Positions 1 to 6,559 of a stretch of 9,206 nt of DNA are shown piece after piece. Every line of letters starts with the position of its first letter. Position 1 is the stretch's first letter. Below the pieces are notes generated by a model that had not been told where the DNA came from, did not search any database, and saw only the letters and a program-made list of their open reading frames with translations. The position numbers and the translations under genes were made by a program. This DNA comes from a bacterium (GTDB lineage Bacteria; Spirochaetota; JAHITG01), in the NCBI GenBank assembly GCA_028711675.1, contig JAQTRT010000116.1:1-9206 (forward strand), in the 5' to 3' direction.

Positions 1-2092
1 CATCACAGGGCTTTCCCGGGAGGATCTGCTGGACACGGATTTTACCGGTTATTTTACGGATGTCCAGAAGGCCAGACAGGGGAACCAGTGGCTGTTCAAT
101 GAAGGCTCGTTGAGGGATTATGTGCTGGAGATCAAGCATAAGGACAATACCATTACTCCGGTCCTCTATAATGCGTCTGTTTACTGGGACACGGAAGGAA
201 AGATCATGGGCGCCATTGCCATCATCCGCGATATCACGCAGCTTAAGCAGGCGGAAAAGGCATTGCGCGAGAGCGAGAATAAGTTCCGCGTCCTGGCTGA
301 AACAACCTCTTCCATCTTTTTTATCCATAAGGACGGCCAGATCCTTTATGTTAATCCGGCCGGATTGGCGCTTACAGAATACTCTGAAGAAGAACTTCAA
401 AGAATGAAGATATGGGAGATCATCCACCCGGATCACAAGAAGATTGTGATGGAAAGAGCAGCCGCCCGGGCGCGCGGGGACCATGCTCTTGAACATTATG
501 AGATGAAGATCGTTTCCCGGTCAGGCAAGGTGTACTGGCTGGACCTGAGAGCAGCTCCCATTGAATTCAATAACCAGAGATGTATTATCGGGACGTGCTT
601 TGATATTACGGAGCGGAAAAAAGTTGAGGAAGAACTTCAGATCGAGCATCAGCAGCTTTTATCCATTTTTGACAGTATCGACGAAGTGATCTATGTCACA
701 GACCCAGTAACGTATGAAGTCCTTTATCTGAATCAGGCGGCGAAAAAGACAGTAGGGGATATTATAGGACAGAAGTGTTATAAAGGCCTGCAGAATCTGG
801 ATTCCCCCTGTCCTTTCTGCACAAATCAGCATATATTCGGGGATAACCTGGGAAAGAGCTATGTCTGGGAATTCCAGAACAAGGTTACACAGCAGTGGTA
901 TCATTGCGTGGATAAGGCCATCAGATGGCCGGACGGCCGGATGGTCCGTTATGAGATGGCCATCAATATCCATGAAAGAAAAATGATTGATGAGGAACGC
1001 CACCAGATCCAGAAAGACCTGGAGAACCAGGTCAGGGAAAAAACCTCGGAACTGGTTAAACTGAACGAGCAGTTAAGTGAAAAACAAAAACAGCAGAAAG
1101 CACTGCTGGACAGTATCCCGGATATGGCCTGGCTCAAGGACAAGGAGAGCCGGTTCATCGAAGTGAACCATGCTTTTGTCGATGCCGCGGGTATGGCAGC
1201 CGAAGAGCTGAAGGGCAAGACGGATTATGATGTCTGGCCCAAGGACATGGCTGATCGATACAGATCTGATGACAGGATAGTCATGCAAACCGGTGTGATG
1301 AAAAAAACAGAAGAGCCGTTAATTGATCAGAATAAAAGAGAATCCTGGATCGAGGCCATCAAGGTTCCCATTTTCAATGACCGAAATGAAGTGATCGGTA
1401 TTGCCGGTATAGCCCGGGATATAACACGGTGGAAAACAGCGGAGGAAATTTTATTAAAGGCCCAGACCGAATTGGAGGATATGATCCATAAACGGACGGA
1501 TGAACTGGCTAAAGCCAATGAGGTCCTGAAAGAAGAGGTCGCGGAAAGGACAAAGGCAGAGGAGACCATACGGCATCTGGCTTACCATGACGCTCTGACC
1601 GGCCTTCCCAACCGTATGCTGTTCGATGACAGGATCAATATTACACTGGCCAGCGCAAAGCGGAACAAGGAGAAGGCAGCTGTGATGTTCCTGGACCTGG
1701 ACAAGTTCAAGGACATCAACGATAAATTAGGGCATAATATCGGCGATCAGCTGCTGAAAGCCGTAAGTGAACGGCTTGTCAAGCTTCTCCGCAAGAACGA
1801 TACCATTGCCAGGATGGGCGGTGATGAGTTTATCCTTCTGCTTACCGAACTGACGCGTGATGAGTTTGCCAGCGAGATAGCCAATAAGATCTTAAAGATG
1901 TTCCAGGAACCGTACACGATAGATACCAATGAGATCCATATAACGGCCAGTGTCGGTATCGCCATTTATCCGGAGGACGGGACTGATACGGAATCGCTTG
2001 TGCAGAATGCCGACATTGCCATGTATTATGCCAAGGAACAGGGACGGAACCAGTATTTCCGCTACAATAAGAACATCAACGCTAAAGCATAA
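1..2092 (+). CDS. Multi-PAS diguanylate cyclase (GGDEF protein), 5' end outside the window
   Basis: The reading frame is open from the first bases, so this is the C-terminal 696 residues of a longer protein; the TTG at 110 lies inside a PAS domain and is not the real start. Counting from the first in-window codon (bases 2-4), I see the end of one PAS domain (about 1-79, ending RDIT), PAS (about 95-203, ending DITER), PAS (about 219-326) with a C259...C270-P-F-C273 cysteine cluster known from many sensory PAS domains, a coiled-coil stretch (about 327-366), PAS (about 367-475), a second coiled coil, then a GGDEF domain (about 525-690). GGDEF is intact at 606-610, and the inhibitory I-site RxxD is present as R597-K-N-D600, five residues before it. 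By family knowledge it should make cyclic di-GMP from two GTP and be product-inhibited. No membrane segment is visible in this part. It ends 32 bp before the phosphoglucomutase gene. Confidence 0.93.
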   Translation, partial: ITGLSREDLLDTDFTGYFTDVQKARQGNQWLFNEGSLRDYVLEIKHKDNTITPVLYNASVYWDTEGKIMGAIAIIRDITQLKQAEKALRESENKFRVLAETTSSIFFIHKDGQILYVNPAGLALTEYSEEELQRMKIWEIIHPDHKKIVMERAAARARGDHALEHYEMKIVSRSGKVYWLDLRAAPIEFNNQRCIIGTCFDITERKKVEEELQIEHQQLLSIFDSIDEVIYVTDPVTYEVLYLNQAAKKTVGDIIGQKCYKGLQNLDSPCPFCTNQHIFGDNLGKSYVWEFQNKVTQQWYHCVDKAIRWPDGRMVRYEMAINIHERKMIDEERHQIQKDLENQVREKTSELVKLNEQLSEKQKQQKALLDSIPDMAWLKDKESRFIEVNHAFVDAAGMAAEELKGKTDYDVWPKDMADRYRSDDRIVMQTGVMKKTEEPLIDQNKRESWIEAIKVPIFNDRNEVIGIAGIARDITRWKTAEEILLKAQTELEDMIHKRTDELAKANEVLKEEVAERTKAEETIRHLAYHDALTGLPNRMLFDDRINITLASAKRNKEKAAVMFLDLDKFKDINDKLGHNIGDQLLKAVSERLVKLLRKNDTIARMGGDEFILLLTELTRDEFASEIANKILKMFQEPYTIDTNEIHITASVGIAIYPEDGTDTESLVQNADIAMYYAKEQGRNQYFRYNKNINAKA

Positions 2093-2124
2093 ATATAATT
2101 TTCATCAATAAGGAGCACGTTGCC

Positions 2125-3945
2125 ATGGAGCATCTGGAAAGACTGGATGGTTTAAACCTGTCCGCATCTATTAAAAAGCAGATCCGGGAATGGCTGAAAG
2201 AAGATTATGATGCGGAGACACGGAACGAGATATCCCGCCTGATCGCGGATAAGAACGAGAAAGAACTGCTTGACCGTTTTTTCATGGACCTTGAATTCGG
2301 GACCGGCGGGCTCAGGGGTGTTATGGGAGCGGGAAGCAACCGGATGAACAAATATAATATATGGAAGGCTACGCAAGGATTGTCCAATTATCTTATCCGG
2401 AAGTATAAAAAGAACATCAAGGCCGTGATAGCCTATGATTCAAGACGGAATTCGAAGGAGTTCGCCCTGGAGACGGCCCTGGTTTTTGGCGGCAATGGCA
2501 TCATGACCTATCTGTTCCCGTCTCTGAGGCCTACTCCCGTGCTCTCGTTCTGCGTGAGGTATCTGAAGGCGCAGACCGGTATTGTCATCACGGCCAGCCA
2601 TAATCCGCCGGAATATAACGGTTATAAAGTTTACGCTCCGGACGGCGGCCAGGTCATTTCTCCCGAGGATAAGGAAATTATCCGGAATGTACGGAAGATC
2701 ACGGACATTCGGGCCATCAAAAGGCTGACCGAGGAAGATGCCAGGAAAAAAGGAATGCTGGTTGATGCCGGATACAAAGAGGACGAGGCTTATCTCCTTG
2801 AAGTGAAGAAACTTTCTTTGAATCCTGAGATCATCCAGAAGGTTTCGAATGTGCTGAAGATCGTATATACGCCTATCCATGGTTCCGGGAATATCCCGGT
2901 CCGGAGTTCCCTGAAAAGTTTCGGTTTCAGGAATGTCTTTGTGGTTCCGGAACAGGAACGGCCGGACGGGAATTTTCCCACTGTTAAATCACCCAATCCC
3001 GAGGAAGCATCCAGCCTGGAACTGGGCTTGAAATTATGCCGTGAAAAAGATGCCGATATCCTGCTGGCTACTGACCCTGACAGCGACCGCCTGGGCGTGG
3101 CTGTGAAGAACAAGAACAGCGGTTATGACCTGCTGACCGGCAACCAGATCGTGTCGCTGCTGACCCATTATATCCTTTCCCAGCTGAAAGAAAAAGGCAG
3201 GCTCCCGAAGAACGGCCTTATCATCAAGACCATTGTCACGACAGACCTGATGAAACGGATCGCGGATGATTTCCAGGTAAGGACCATGGACGTGCTGACG
3301 GGTTTCAAGTATATCGGGGAACAGATCAAGATAAATGAAAGATTAAAACAATCCGGAAAACCCTTCTGGGAGTACATTTTCGGCGGGGAGGAGAGTTACG
3401 GTATGCTGGCCGGTACTTTTGTGAGGGACAAGGACGCGGTGAGCGCATCCTCCCTGTTCGCTGAAATGGCGGCATTTTTAAAACACCGGAACAGCTCAAC
3501 AGCCGAATACCTGGATGATATCTTCAGGCGATACGGGTATCATAAGGAGATCCTGAAGTCATTGACCCTGAAGGGGATGGAAGGGATTTCCCGGATCAAG
3601 GCTATCATGGATGTTTTCCGGAACAAACCGCCGGATTCCATAGGCTCCCTGAAGATCAGGAGCATTGGCGACATCCAAAAGAACCGGATCATCAACACAG
3701 CCGATAAAAAGGTCCTGGGAAAGTACGATCTGCCCAGATCCGATGTGCTGGTCCTGATGCTGGACGAGGATATTAAAATCACCATGCGGCCTTCAGGCAC
3801 CGAGCCCAAGATTAAGTTTTATTTTGCAGCTTCCGGGCAGGCGCAGGATGACCTGGAAGGAACAAAAAAAAGGATCGATGAGCGGATCGACAGGATCAGG
3901 GACGATCTTATGCAAACGGTTCAGGCTATCATCGCTGTTCCGTAG
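2125..3945 (+). CDS. pgcA: Phosphoglucomutase / phospho-sugar mutase, PgcA type
   Basis: A complete 606-residue alpha-D-phosphohexomutase, close to the roughly 580 residues of Bacillus PgcA. It interconverts glucose 1-phosphate and glucose 6-phosphate in the cytoplasm, feeding UDP-glucose, glycogen and envelope glycan synthesis. All four family signatures are visible: the catalytic phosphoserine loop TASHNPPEYNGYK with Ser158, the metal loop DPDSDR with Asp317, Asp319 and Asp321, the sugar-binding loop GGEES at 420-424, and the phosphate-binding loop RPSGTEPK at 555-562. The N-terminal LEFGTGGLRG motif is also typical of the PgcA/PGM2 branch. The ATG start is supported by AAGGAG at 2110-2115 with 9 nt spacing. 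No promoter is evident in the short upstream gap, so co-transcription with the GGDEF gene is likely. The symbol rests on overall resemblance to PgcA; substrate preference (glucose or mannose phosphates) is not proven by sequence. Confidence 0.95.
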   Translation: MEHLERLDGLNLSASIKKQIREWLKEDYDAETRNEISRLIADKNEKELLDRFFMDLEFGTGGLRGVMGAGSNRMNKYNIWKATQGLSNYLIRKYKKNIKAVIAYDSRRNSKEFALETALVFGGNGIMTYLFPSLRPTPVLSFCVRYLKAQTGIVITASHNPPEYNGYKVYAPDGGQVISPEDKEIIRNVRKITDIRAIKRLTEEDARKKGMLVDAGYKEDEAYLLEVKKLSLNPEIIQKVSNVLKIVYTPIHGSGNIPVRSSLKSFGFRNVFVVPEQERPDGNFPTVKSPNPEEASSLELGLKLCREKDADILLATDPDSDRLGVAVKNKNSGYDLLTGNQIVSLLTHYILSQLKEKGRLPKNGLIIKTIVTTDLMKRIADDFQVRTMDVLTGFKYIGEQIKINERLKQSGKPFWEYIFGGEESYGMLAGTFVRDKDAVSASSLFAEMAAFLKHRNSSTAEYLDDIFRRYGYHKEILKSLTLKGMEGISRIKAIMDVFRNKPPDSIGSLKIRSIGDIQKNRIINTADKKVLGKYDLPRSDVLVLMLDEDIKITMRPSGTEPKIKFYFAASGQAQDDLEGTKKRIDERIDRIRDDLMQTVQAIIAVP

Positions 3946-3972
3946 AGAGACTCAATCAGTTTATGGGATACA

Positions 3973-4248
3973 ATGAGCCATATCGAACTTAATGAATCAG
4001 AAAGAGCGGAACTGATCCGGAAAGGGAATCAGCTGTTCAATTCAGGGAAGATAAAAGAAGCAGCCCGGGTCTTTGAGACTGTGAAATACGGTGACGGCCT
4101 GATCCGGATAGCGAATCATTATTACAAGAAAAAGGAGATGGTCCAGGCTATCCTGTACTATAAAAAGGCCGGATACACAAAACCCATTGAGGCGCTGGCG
4201 CCGGAGATCATCATGGTCTTAAAAACCTGGCTGGATGAGGGACAATAG
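3973..4248 (+). CDS. Small TPR-like helical protein, function unknown
   Basis: A 91-residue, charged, soluble-looking protein with no signal peptide or membrane segment. Residues about 11-44 and 46-74 read as two helix-turn-helix units of tetratricopeptide type (G-x-x-L-F-x-x-G-K-x-x-E-A-A, then Y-Y-K-K-x-E-M-x-x-A-I-x-Y-Y-K-K-A-G), followed by a last helix ending in K-T-W-L-D. TPR-like units usually bind another protein. The gene starts 27 bp after the phosphoglucomutase stop with only a weak ribosome site, and ends 5 bp before the NtrC-like regulator ATG. That tight spacing suggests translational coupling, and the product may partner the regulator. I recall similar small proteins ahead of response regulators in spirochaetes, but only loosely. 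Function is not assignable from sequence. Confidence 0.8.
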   Translation: MSHIELNESERAELIRKGNQLFNSGKIKEAARVFETVKYGDGLIRIANHYYKKKEMVQAILYYKKAGYTKPIEALAPEIIMVLKTWLDEGQ

Positions 4249-4253
4249 AAAAA

Positions 4254-5549
4254 ATGACGGAACATAAAATACTGATCATCGACGATGAAGAGCTCATCAG
4301 GAAGGTGCTGAACGTTAAGATCCGGGAGACCGGGCACGAAACTTTGCTGGCTCAGAGCGGCGAAGAAGCTATCCGGATGCTCAAGGAGAACAAGGTCGAA
4401 CTTGTTTTCTGCGATGTGCTCATGCCGCAGATGAACGGTTTTGAGGTACTGCAGTACATCAAGAAGAACCATGAGGACGTGATCGTGATCATCATGACCG
4501 CGTATGCTAATTTAAAGACCGCTATCAAGGCATTTGATTACGGCGCTTTTGATTACCTGATCAAACCCTTTACCATGGAGGAGATCCCGTTCCTGATAAA
4601 CAGGGCTCTTGTCTTCAGGGACCTTCTGATGAAGAACAAGGAATTGGAGGGAAAGAAGAAGGGTGCACCGGCGTTCAGTGAAGTGATCGGAATGAGCGAT
4701 TATATCCAGAGCCTTCGTCAGGACCTGAGCCGGGTGACACAGGATAACAAGCCGGTCCTGATCACAGGTCCTTCCGGTACAGGGAAAAAATTTCTGGCCG
4801 GATTACTGGCCGGATATTTCAATCAGCAGGCCGAAAGTCCTCATTATATCAATTTCCTGGGTGATATCAGGAACAAGGAAGAAGAGATCAAGGGCCTGTT
4901 CCATCCTGGCTTTACCGGCAGGTTTAAAAGCCATTCCGCTATTATCGAGAACTGCGATGCCATTCATTTCTCGCTGCAGACGCTCATCCCCGGCCAGGTC
5001 CAGCCTGACGTGAAATATTTTTTTCTCACGCAGGAGAGGATCACTCCCGCCAATTACAGGAAATTTTTTATTCCCGAGTTCTACAGCCTGGTACAGGAGA
5101 ACATAATCCGGACCATTTCCCTTAAAGAACACAAGGAGGATATCCCCCTTCTCATCCGGCATTTTCTGGAAAAATACAATACCCGTTATAATAAAAAGAT
5201 CAAGGATTTCGATAAAGATTCGTTCTATTATTTCCTTTACTACCACTGGCCCCATAATATCCGGGAACTGGAGCATATGATCGAGAAAGTGGTCATGCTC
5301 TCCCAGGACAACATCATCAAGATAGAGCTGCTCCATGAGTTCATCAAGGACCAGGAGGACATGAAGCTGGTGCTTTTCAACACGCGTTTGAAATATAAGG
5401 ATGCCCTGCGCATATCCCACCAGCAGGTGGACCAGTATTATATCCCGGCCAGCCTTAAAGCAACGGATAATAATAAGACTAAGGCCGCTAAGCTCCTGGG
5501 TATCAGCCTTCGCCAGTTCCAGTATAAATGCAAAGAACTGGGGATATGA
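4254..5549 (+). CDS. NtrC-type response regulator with degenerate AAA+ domain
   Basis: A 431-residue regulator with receiver, AAA+ and Fis-type helix-turn-helix domains in NtrC order. The receiver (1-120) is complete: acidic pair D10/D11, phospho-acceptor D54, T82 and K104-P105. The AAA+ part (about 140-370) keeps Walker A, GPSGTGKK at 172-179, and a sensor-II-like region (W-P-H-N-I-R-E-L-E), but it lacks a clear GAFTGA sigma-54 contact loop (only PGFTGRF at 218-224), has no Walker B Asp-Glu (the expected strand reads AIIENCD), and lacks the two arginines of the usual FRxDLYYRL motif (FIPEFYSLV instead). The C-terminal HTH (N-K-T-K-A-A-K-L-L-G-I-S) looks intact. The ATG is preceded by GAGGGA at 4237-4242 inside the previous gene. 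Best guess: a phosphorylation-controlled DNA-binding protein that may no longer activate sigma-54 polymerase. No histidine kinase gene is in the window. Confidence 0.9.
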   Translation: MTEHKILIIDDEELIRKVLNVKIRETGHETLLAQSGEEAIRMLKENKVELVFCDVLMPQMNGFEVLQYIKKNHEDVIVIIMTAYANLKTAIKAFDYGAFDYLIKPFTMEEIPFLINRALVFRDLLMKNKELEGKKKGAPAFSEVIGMSDYIQSLRQDLSRVTQDNKPVLITGPSGTGKKFLAGLLAGYFNQQAESPHYINFLGDIRNKEEEIKGLFHPGFTGRFKSHSAIIENCDAIHFSLQTLIPGQVQPDVKYFFLTQERITPANYRKFFIPEFYSLVQENIIRTISLKEHKEDIPLLIRHFLEKYNTRYNKKIKDFDKDSFYYFLYYHWPHNIRELEHMIEKVVMLSQDNIIKIELLHEFIKDQEDMKLVLFNTRLKYKDALRISHQQVDQYYIPASLKATDNNKTKAAKLLGISLRQFQYKCKELGI

Positions 5550-5636
5550 GAATAAAGCGGGGTATTATACAGGGAGTGTCATTATTTACGGCATCGAATA
5601 GAGGGCAGCCTGGAAAGACCCACTGTTTTATTAAAT

Positions 5637-5725
5637 GGTATATCAGGTCTTCGTAGCGGCTTCTTCCGGTGCGACGGTTACCTGTCATATGTCAGATACC
5701 GATATTATTTTTGATATTATTTTTT
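5637..5725 (+). terminator. Possible end-of-operon hairpin with T-rich tail
   Basis: After the regulator stop at 5549 there is no gene on the + strand until 6560. Within 5637-5700 I see a nested imperfect hairpin: GGTAT (5637-5641) can pair with ATACC (5696-5700), CAGGT (5644-5648) with ACCTG (5680-5684), and CGTAGCGG (5652-5659) partly with CCGGTGCGACG (5666-5676). A T-rich stretch, 5701-5725, follows. Termination here would stop the upstream operon before it ran antisense through the tRNA gene. The stem is interrupted and the T run does not follow it directly, so a structured RNA or a chance fold is also possible. The rest of 5550-5636 shows nothing I can name. Confidence 0.3.
5701..5724. 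repeat. Perfect 12-bp tandem duplication
   Basis: GATATTATTTTT occurs twice back to back (5701-5712 and 5713-5724), followed by one more T. It lies between the candidate terminator hairpin and the 3' end of the tRNA-Gln gene. It may be simple slippage, or it may supply the T-rich tail of the + strand terminator. Confidence 0.75.
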
Positions 5726-5738
5726 CCGGGAGAGTATG

Positions 5739-5809
5739 CTGGGGAGGAAGGATTCGAACCCTCACAGACAGATCCAGAGTCTGTTGTCCTGCCATTAGAC
5801 GACTCCCCA
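5739..5809 (-). tRNA. tRNA-Gln (anticodon CTG)
   Basis: Read on the - strand, the acceptor stem is TGGGGAG pairing perfectly with CTCCCCA (+ positions 5803-5809 and 5740-5746), with discriminator base G at 5739. The D arm is GTCT...GGAC with GG in the loop. The anticodon stem ACAGA/TCTGT encloses the 7-nt loop CTCTGGA, giving anticodon CTG (+ 5775-5777), which reads CAG codons. The T arm is GAGGG-TTCGAAT-CCTTC with one G-T wobble. The U1-A72 pair and G73 fit glutamine identity as known in other bacteria. The bases after G73 are CAT, so CCA is not encoded and must be added after transcription. Length is 71 nt without CCA. Confidence 0.96.
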
Positions 5810-5828
5810 AAATCAGGGCCGAGATAAA

Positions 5829-5856
5829 TTAATATAGAAATTTTTTTAAAAGTCAA
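5829..5856 (-). promoter_or_regulatory. Probable promoter of tRNA-Gln
   Basis: On the - strand TTGACT (5851-5856) precedes TATTAA (5829-5834) with a 16-bp spacer; an overlapping TATATT (5831-5836) is a better -10 match but only 14 bp away. The start would fall about 10-15 bp upstream of the mature tRNA 5' end. The surrounding 5821-5880 is strongly AT-rich. Confidence 0.5.
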
Positions 5857-5905
5857 TAAGAATTTATAAATTAAGTGTGGTCTGCCGGGTGTTGAAAGAA
5901 TCACC

Positions 5906-6307
5906 TCAGCCGGCCTTGTACTTTCCTTTTTTATCAGCGATTTTCAGGGGTTTATAATAACCCTGGATATCTTTGTACTGGCTGATGAATTTAATGATAC
6001 CTGTGATAAAATTCAGTTCTTCGTCGTTCATCCGGCATAATTGCTTCAGTAAAAGATCCCGTTTCTCGTTTTGTTTTTGTTCTGATCCCAGGAATTGCTC
6101 CACGGGGTGATCGGTAAAGAAGTATTCGGGCCGTACATGCATGGCTTCCGCTATTTTTTTAATGATCTTCAGGGACGGGTTCTGCTCTTCTCTCTCTATC
6201 TTGCCTATGTATGAATAATCGATTCTTCCTTTTATCCTCGCAGACAGTTCTTTTTGTGTAAGCCCGAGTTTTTTCCGTAATACTTTAAGGCGTTTTCCTA
6301 TTTCCAT
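5906..6307 (-). CDS. XRE-family transcriptional regulator
   Basis: A 133-residue protein with an N-terminal Cro/CI-type helix-turn-helix (about 3-64): G-x-R-L-K-x-L-R-K-K-L-G-L-T-Q-K-E-L, a recognition helix region D-Y-S-Y-I-G-K-I-E-R, and the usual N-P-S-L-x-x-x-x-K-I-A-E-A-M ending. Residues 65-133 form a charged, mostly helical tail with no recognisable sensor or peptidase domain and a lysine-rich C-terminus, which may serve for dimer formation. By family knowledge such proteins mostly repress their own and adjacent divergent promoters. It faces the receiver/JAB genes across an AT-rich control region, so it is the natural candidate regulator of them. The ATG has no Shine-Dalgarno upstream and lies about 10 bp from the predicted -10 box, which suggests a nearly leaderless mRNA. 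An internal start is unlikely because the HTH begins almost at residue 1. Confidence 0.9.
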   Translation of the reverse strand: MEIGKRLKVLRKKLGLTQKELSARIKGRIDYSYIGKIEREEQNPSLKIIKKIAEAMHVRPEYFFTDHPVEQFLGSEQKQNEKRDLLLKQLCRMNDEELNFITGIIKFISQYKDIQGYYKPLKIADKKGKYKAG

Positions 6308-6316
6308 GATAGGTGT

Positions 6317-6345
6317 ATAATAATATTAAATTTCAAAGAAGTCAA
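6317..6345 (-). promoter_or_regulatory. Promoter of the XRE regulator
   Basis: On the - strand TTGACT (6340-6345) and TATTAT (6317-6322) are separated by exactly 17 bp, a near-consensus sigma-70-type promoter. The -10 box ends 9 bp before the ATG (6305-6307), so a usual start point would leave only about 2-4 nt of 5' UTR. Confidence 0.6.
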
Positions 6346-6357
6346 GGCAAATAAAAT

Positions 6358-6398
6358 AAATAGGATAAATAATCTATTTTTTACTTGACAATAGGATA
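6358..6398. promoter_or_regulatory. Candidate XRE operator boxes in the divergent control region
   Basis: The 9-mer AATAGGATA occurs twice in the same direction, at 6359-6367 and 6390-6398, with starts 31 bp apart, close to three DNA turns. An inverted half, CTATTT (6374-6379), pairs with AAATAG (6358-6363) to give 6-bp arms around 10 bp. The first element lies just upstream of the + strand -35 box and the second is inside that promoter's spacer, a position where a bound repressor would block polymerase. A looser match (ATAGG at 6309-6313) lies by the XRE start codon. Assignment to the neighbouring XRE protein is inference. Confidence 0.45.
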
Positions 6399-6412
6399 TT
6401 AAAATATATAGT
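6385..6412 (+). promoter_or_regulatory. Strong promoter for the receiver/JAB genes
   Basis: Consensus TTGACA (6385-6390) and TATAGT (6407-6412, five of six) with a 16-bp spacer on the + strand. Transcription would start near 6419, giving a leader of about 140 nt before the receiver gene. The spacer contains one AATAGGATA box. Confidence 0.6.
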
Positions 6413-6437
6413 ATGGATAACCGGGGGTTTAAGTAAG

Positions 6438-6491
6438 GGTAATGTTTTGAATACCAAATAAGGCTTTTGGTCCGGCTGCCGACAGGGGGAG
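6438..6491 (+). promoter_or_regulatory. Leader with overlapping hairpins ahead of a mini-ORF
   Basis: In the predicted leader RNA, GGTA (6438-6441) can pair with TACC (6452-6455), while CCAAA (6454-6458) can pair with TTTGG (6466-6470). The two stems share bases 6454-6455 and so exclude each other. A third stem, CGG/CCG (6473-6475 with 6479-6481) extended by GT/AC around a bulged C, ends just before the GGGGGAG ribosome site at 6485-6491. The pattern would suit control of translation, but the stems are short and I do not match it to any riboswitch class I know, including both cyclic di-GMP classes. Confidence 0.25.
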
Positions 6492-6496
6492 AAGAG

Positions 6497-6544
6497 ATGA
6501 ACGATCTGAAAAATCCTGTTCTATCCATAAATATTTATTCTTAA
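6497..6544 (+). CDS. Possible 15-residue leader peptide
   Basis: ATG at 6497 with GGGGGAG at 6485-6491 (5 nt spacing) opens a frame of 15 codons, MNDLKNPVLSINIYS, ending at TAA 6542-6544. The stop lies 15 nt before the receiver ATG, whose own ribosome site is weak (AGG at 6551-6553). Its good ribosome site and position suggest a translated leader that could couple to the receiver gene. The peptide has no run of one amino acid, so it does not look like a classical attenuator. A chance short frame cannot be excluded. Confidence 0.35.
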   Translation: MNDLKNPVLSINIYS

Positions 6545-6559
6545 ACAAGCAGGTACAGC

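Noticed and set aside
110..112. TTG as the start of the GGDEF protein
   Set aside because: The frame is open to the window edge and the upstream residues (ITGLSREDLL...) are good PAS sequence, so the TTG is internal.
4803..5420. 205-residue frame antisense to the NtrC-type regulator
   Set aside because: A long shadow of a well-supported gene; no ribosome site and no recognisable domain. The 151-residue frame at 7042-7497 and the 146-residue frame at 2440-2880 are rejected for the same reason.
5635..5832. 65-residue frame on the + strand over the tRNA
   Set aside because: It runs antisense through the tRNA gene and the candidate terminator, with no ribosome site and no family resemblance.
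5692..5904. 70-residue frame on the - strand containing SSNGRTTDSGSVCEGSNPSS
   Set aside because: It is a translation of the tRNA-Gln gene; this peptide pattern is a well-known false protein from tRNA loci.
6419..6496. A cyclic di-GMP riboswitch, suggested by the upstream diguanylate cyclase
   Set aside because: The conserved cores I know for class I (including the GCAAA and tetraloop-receptor regions) and class II are not present.
6298..6528. 76-residue hydrophobic frame on the - strand overlapping the XRE start
   Set aside because: It lies in AT-rich promoter DNA; its hydrophobicity comes from T-rich codons, and both promoters and the boxes explain the region better.
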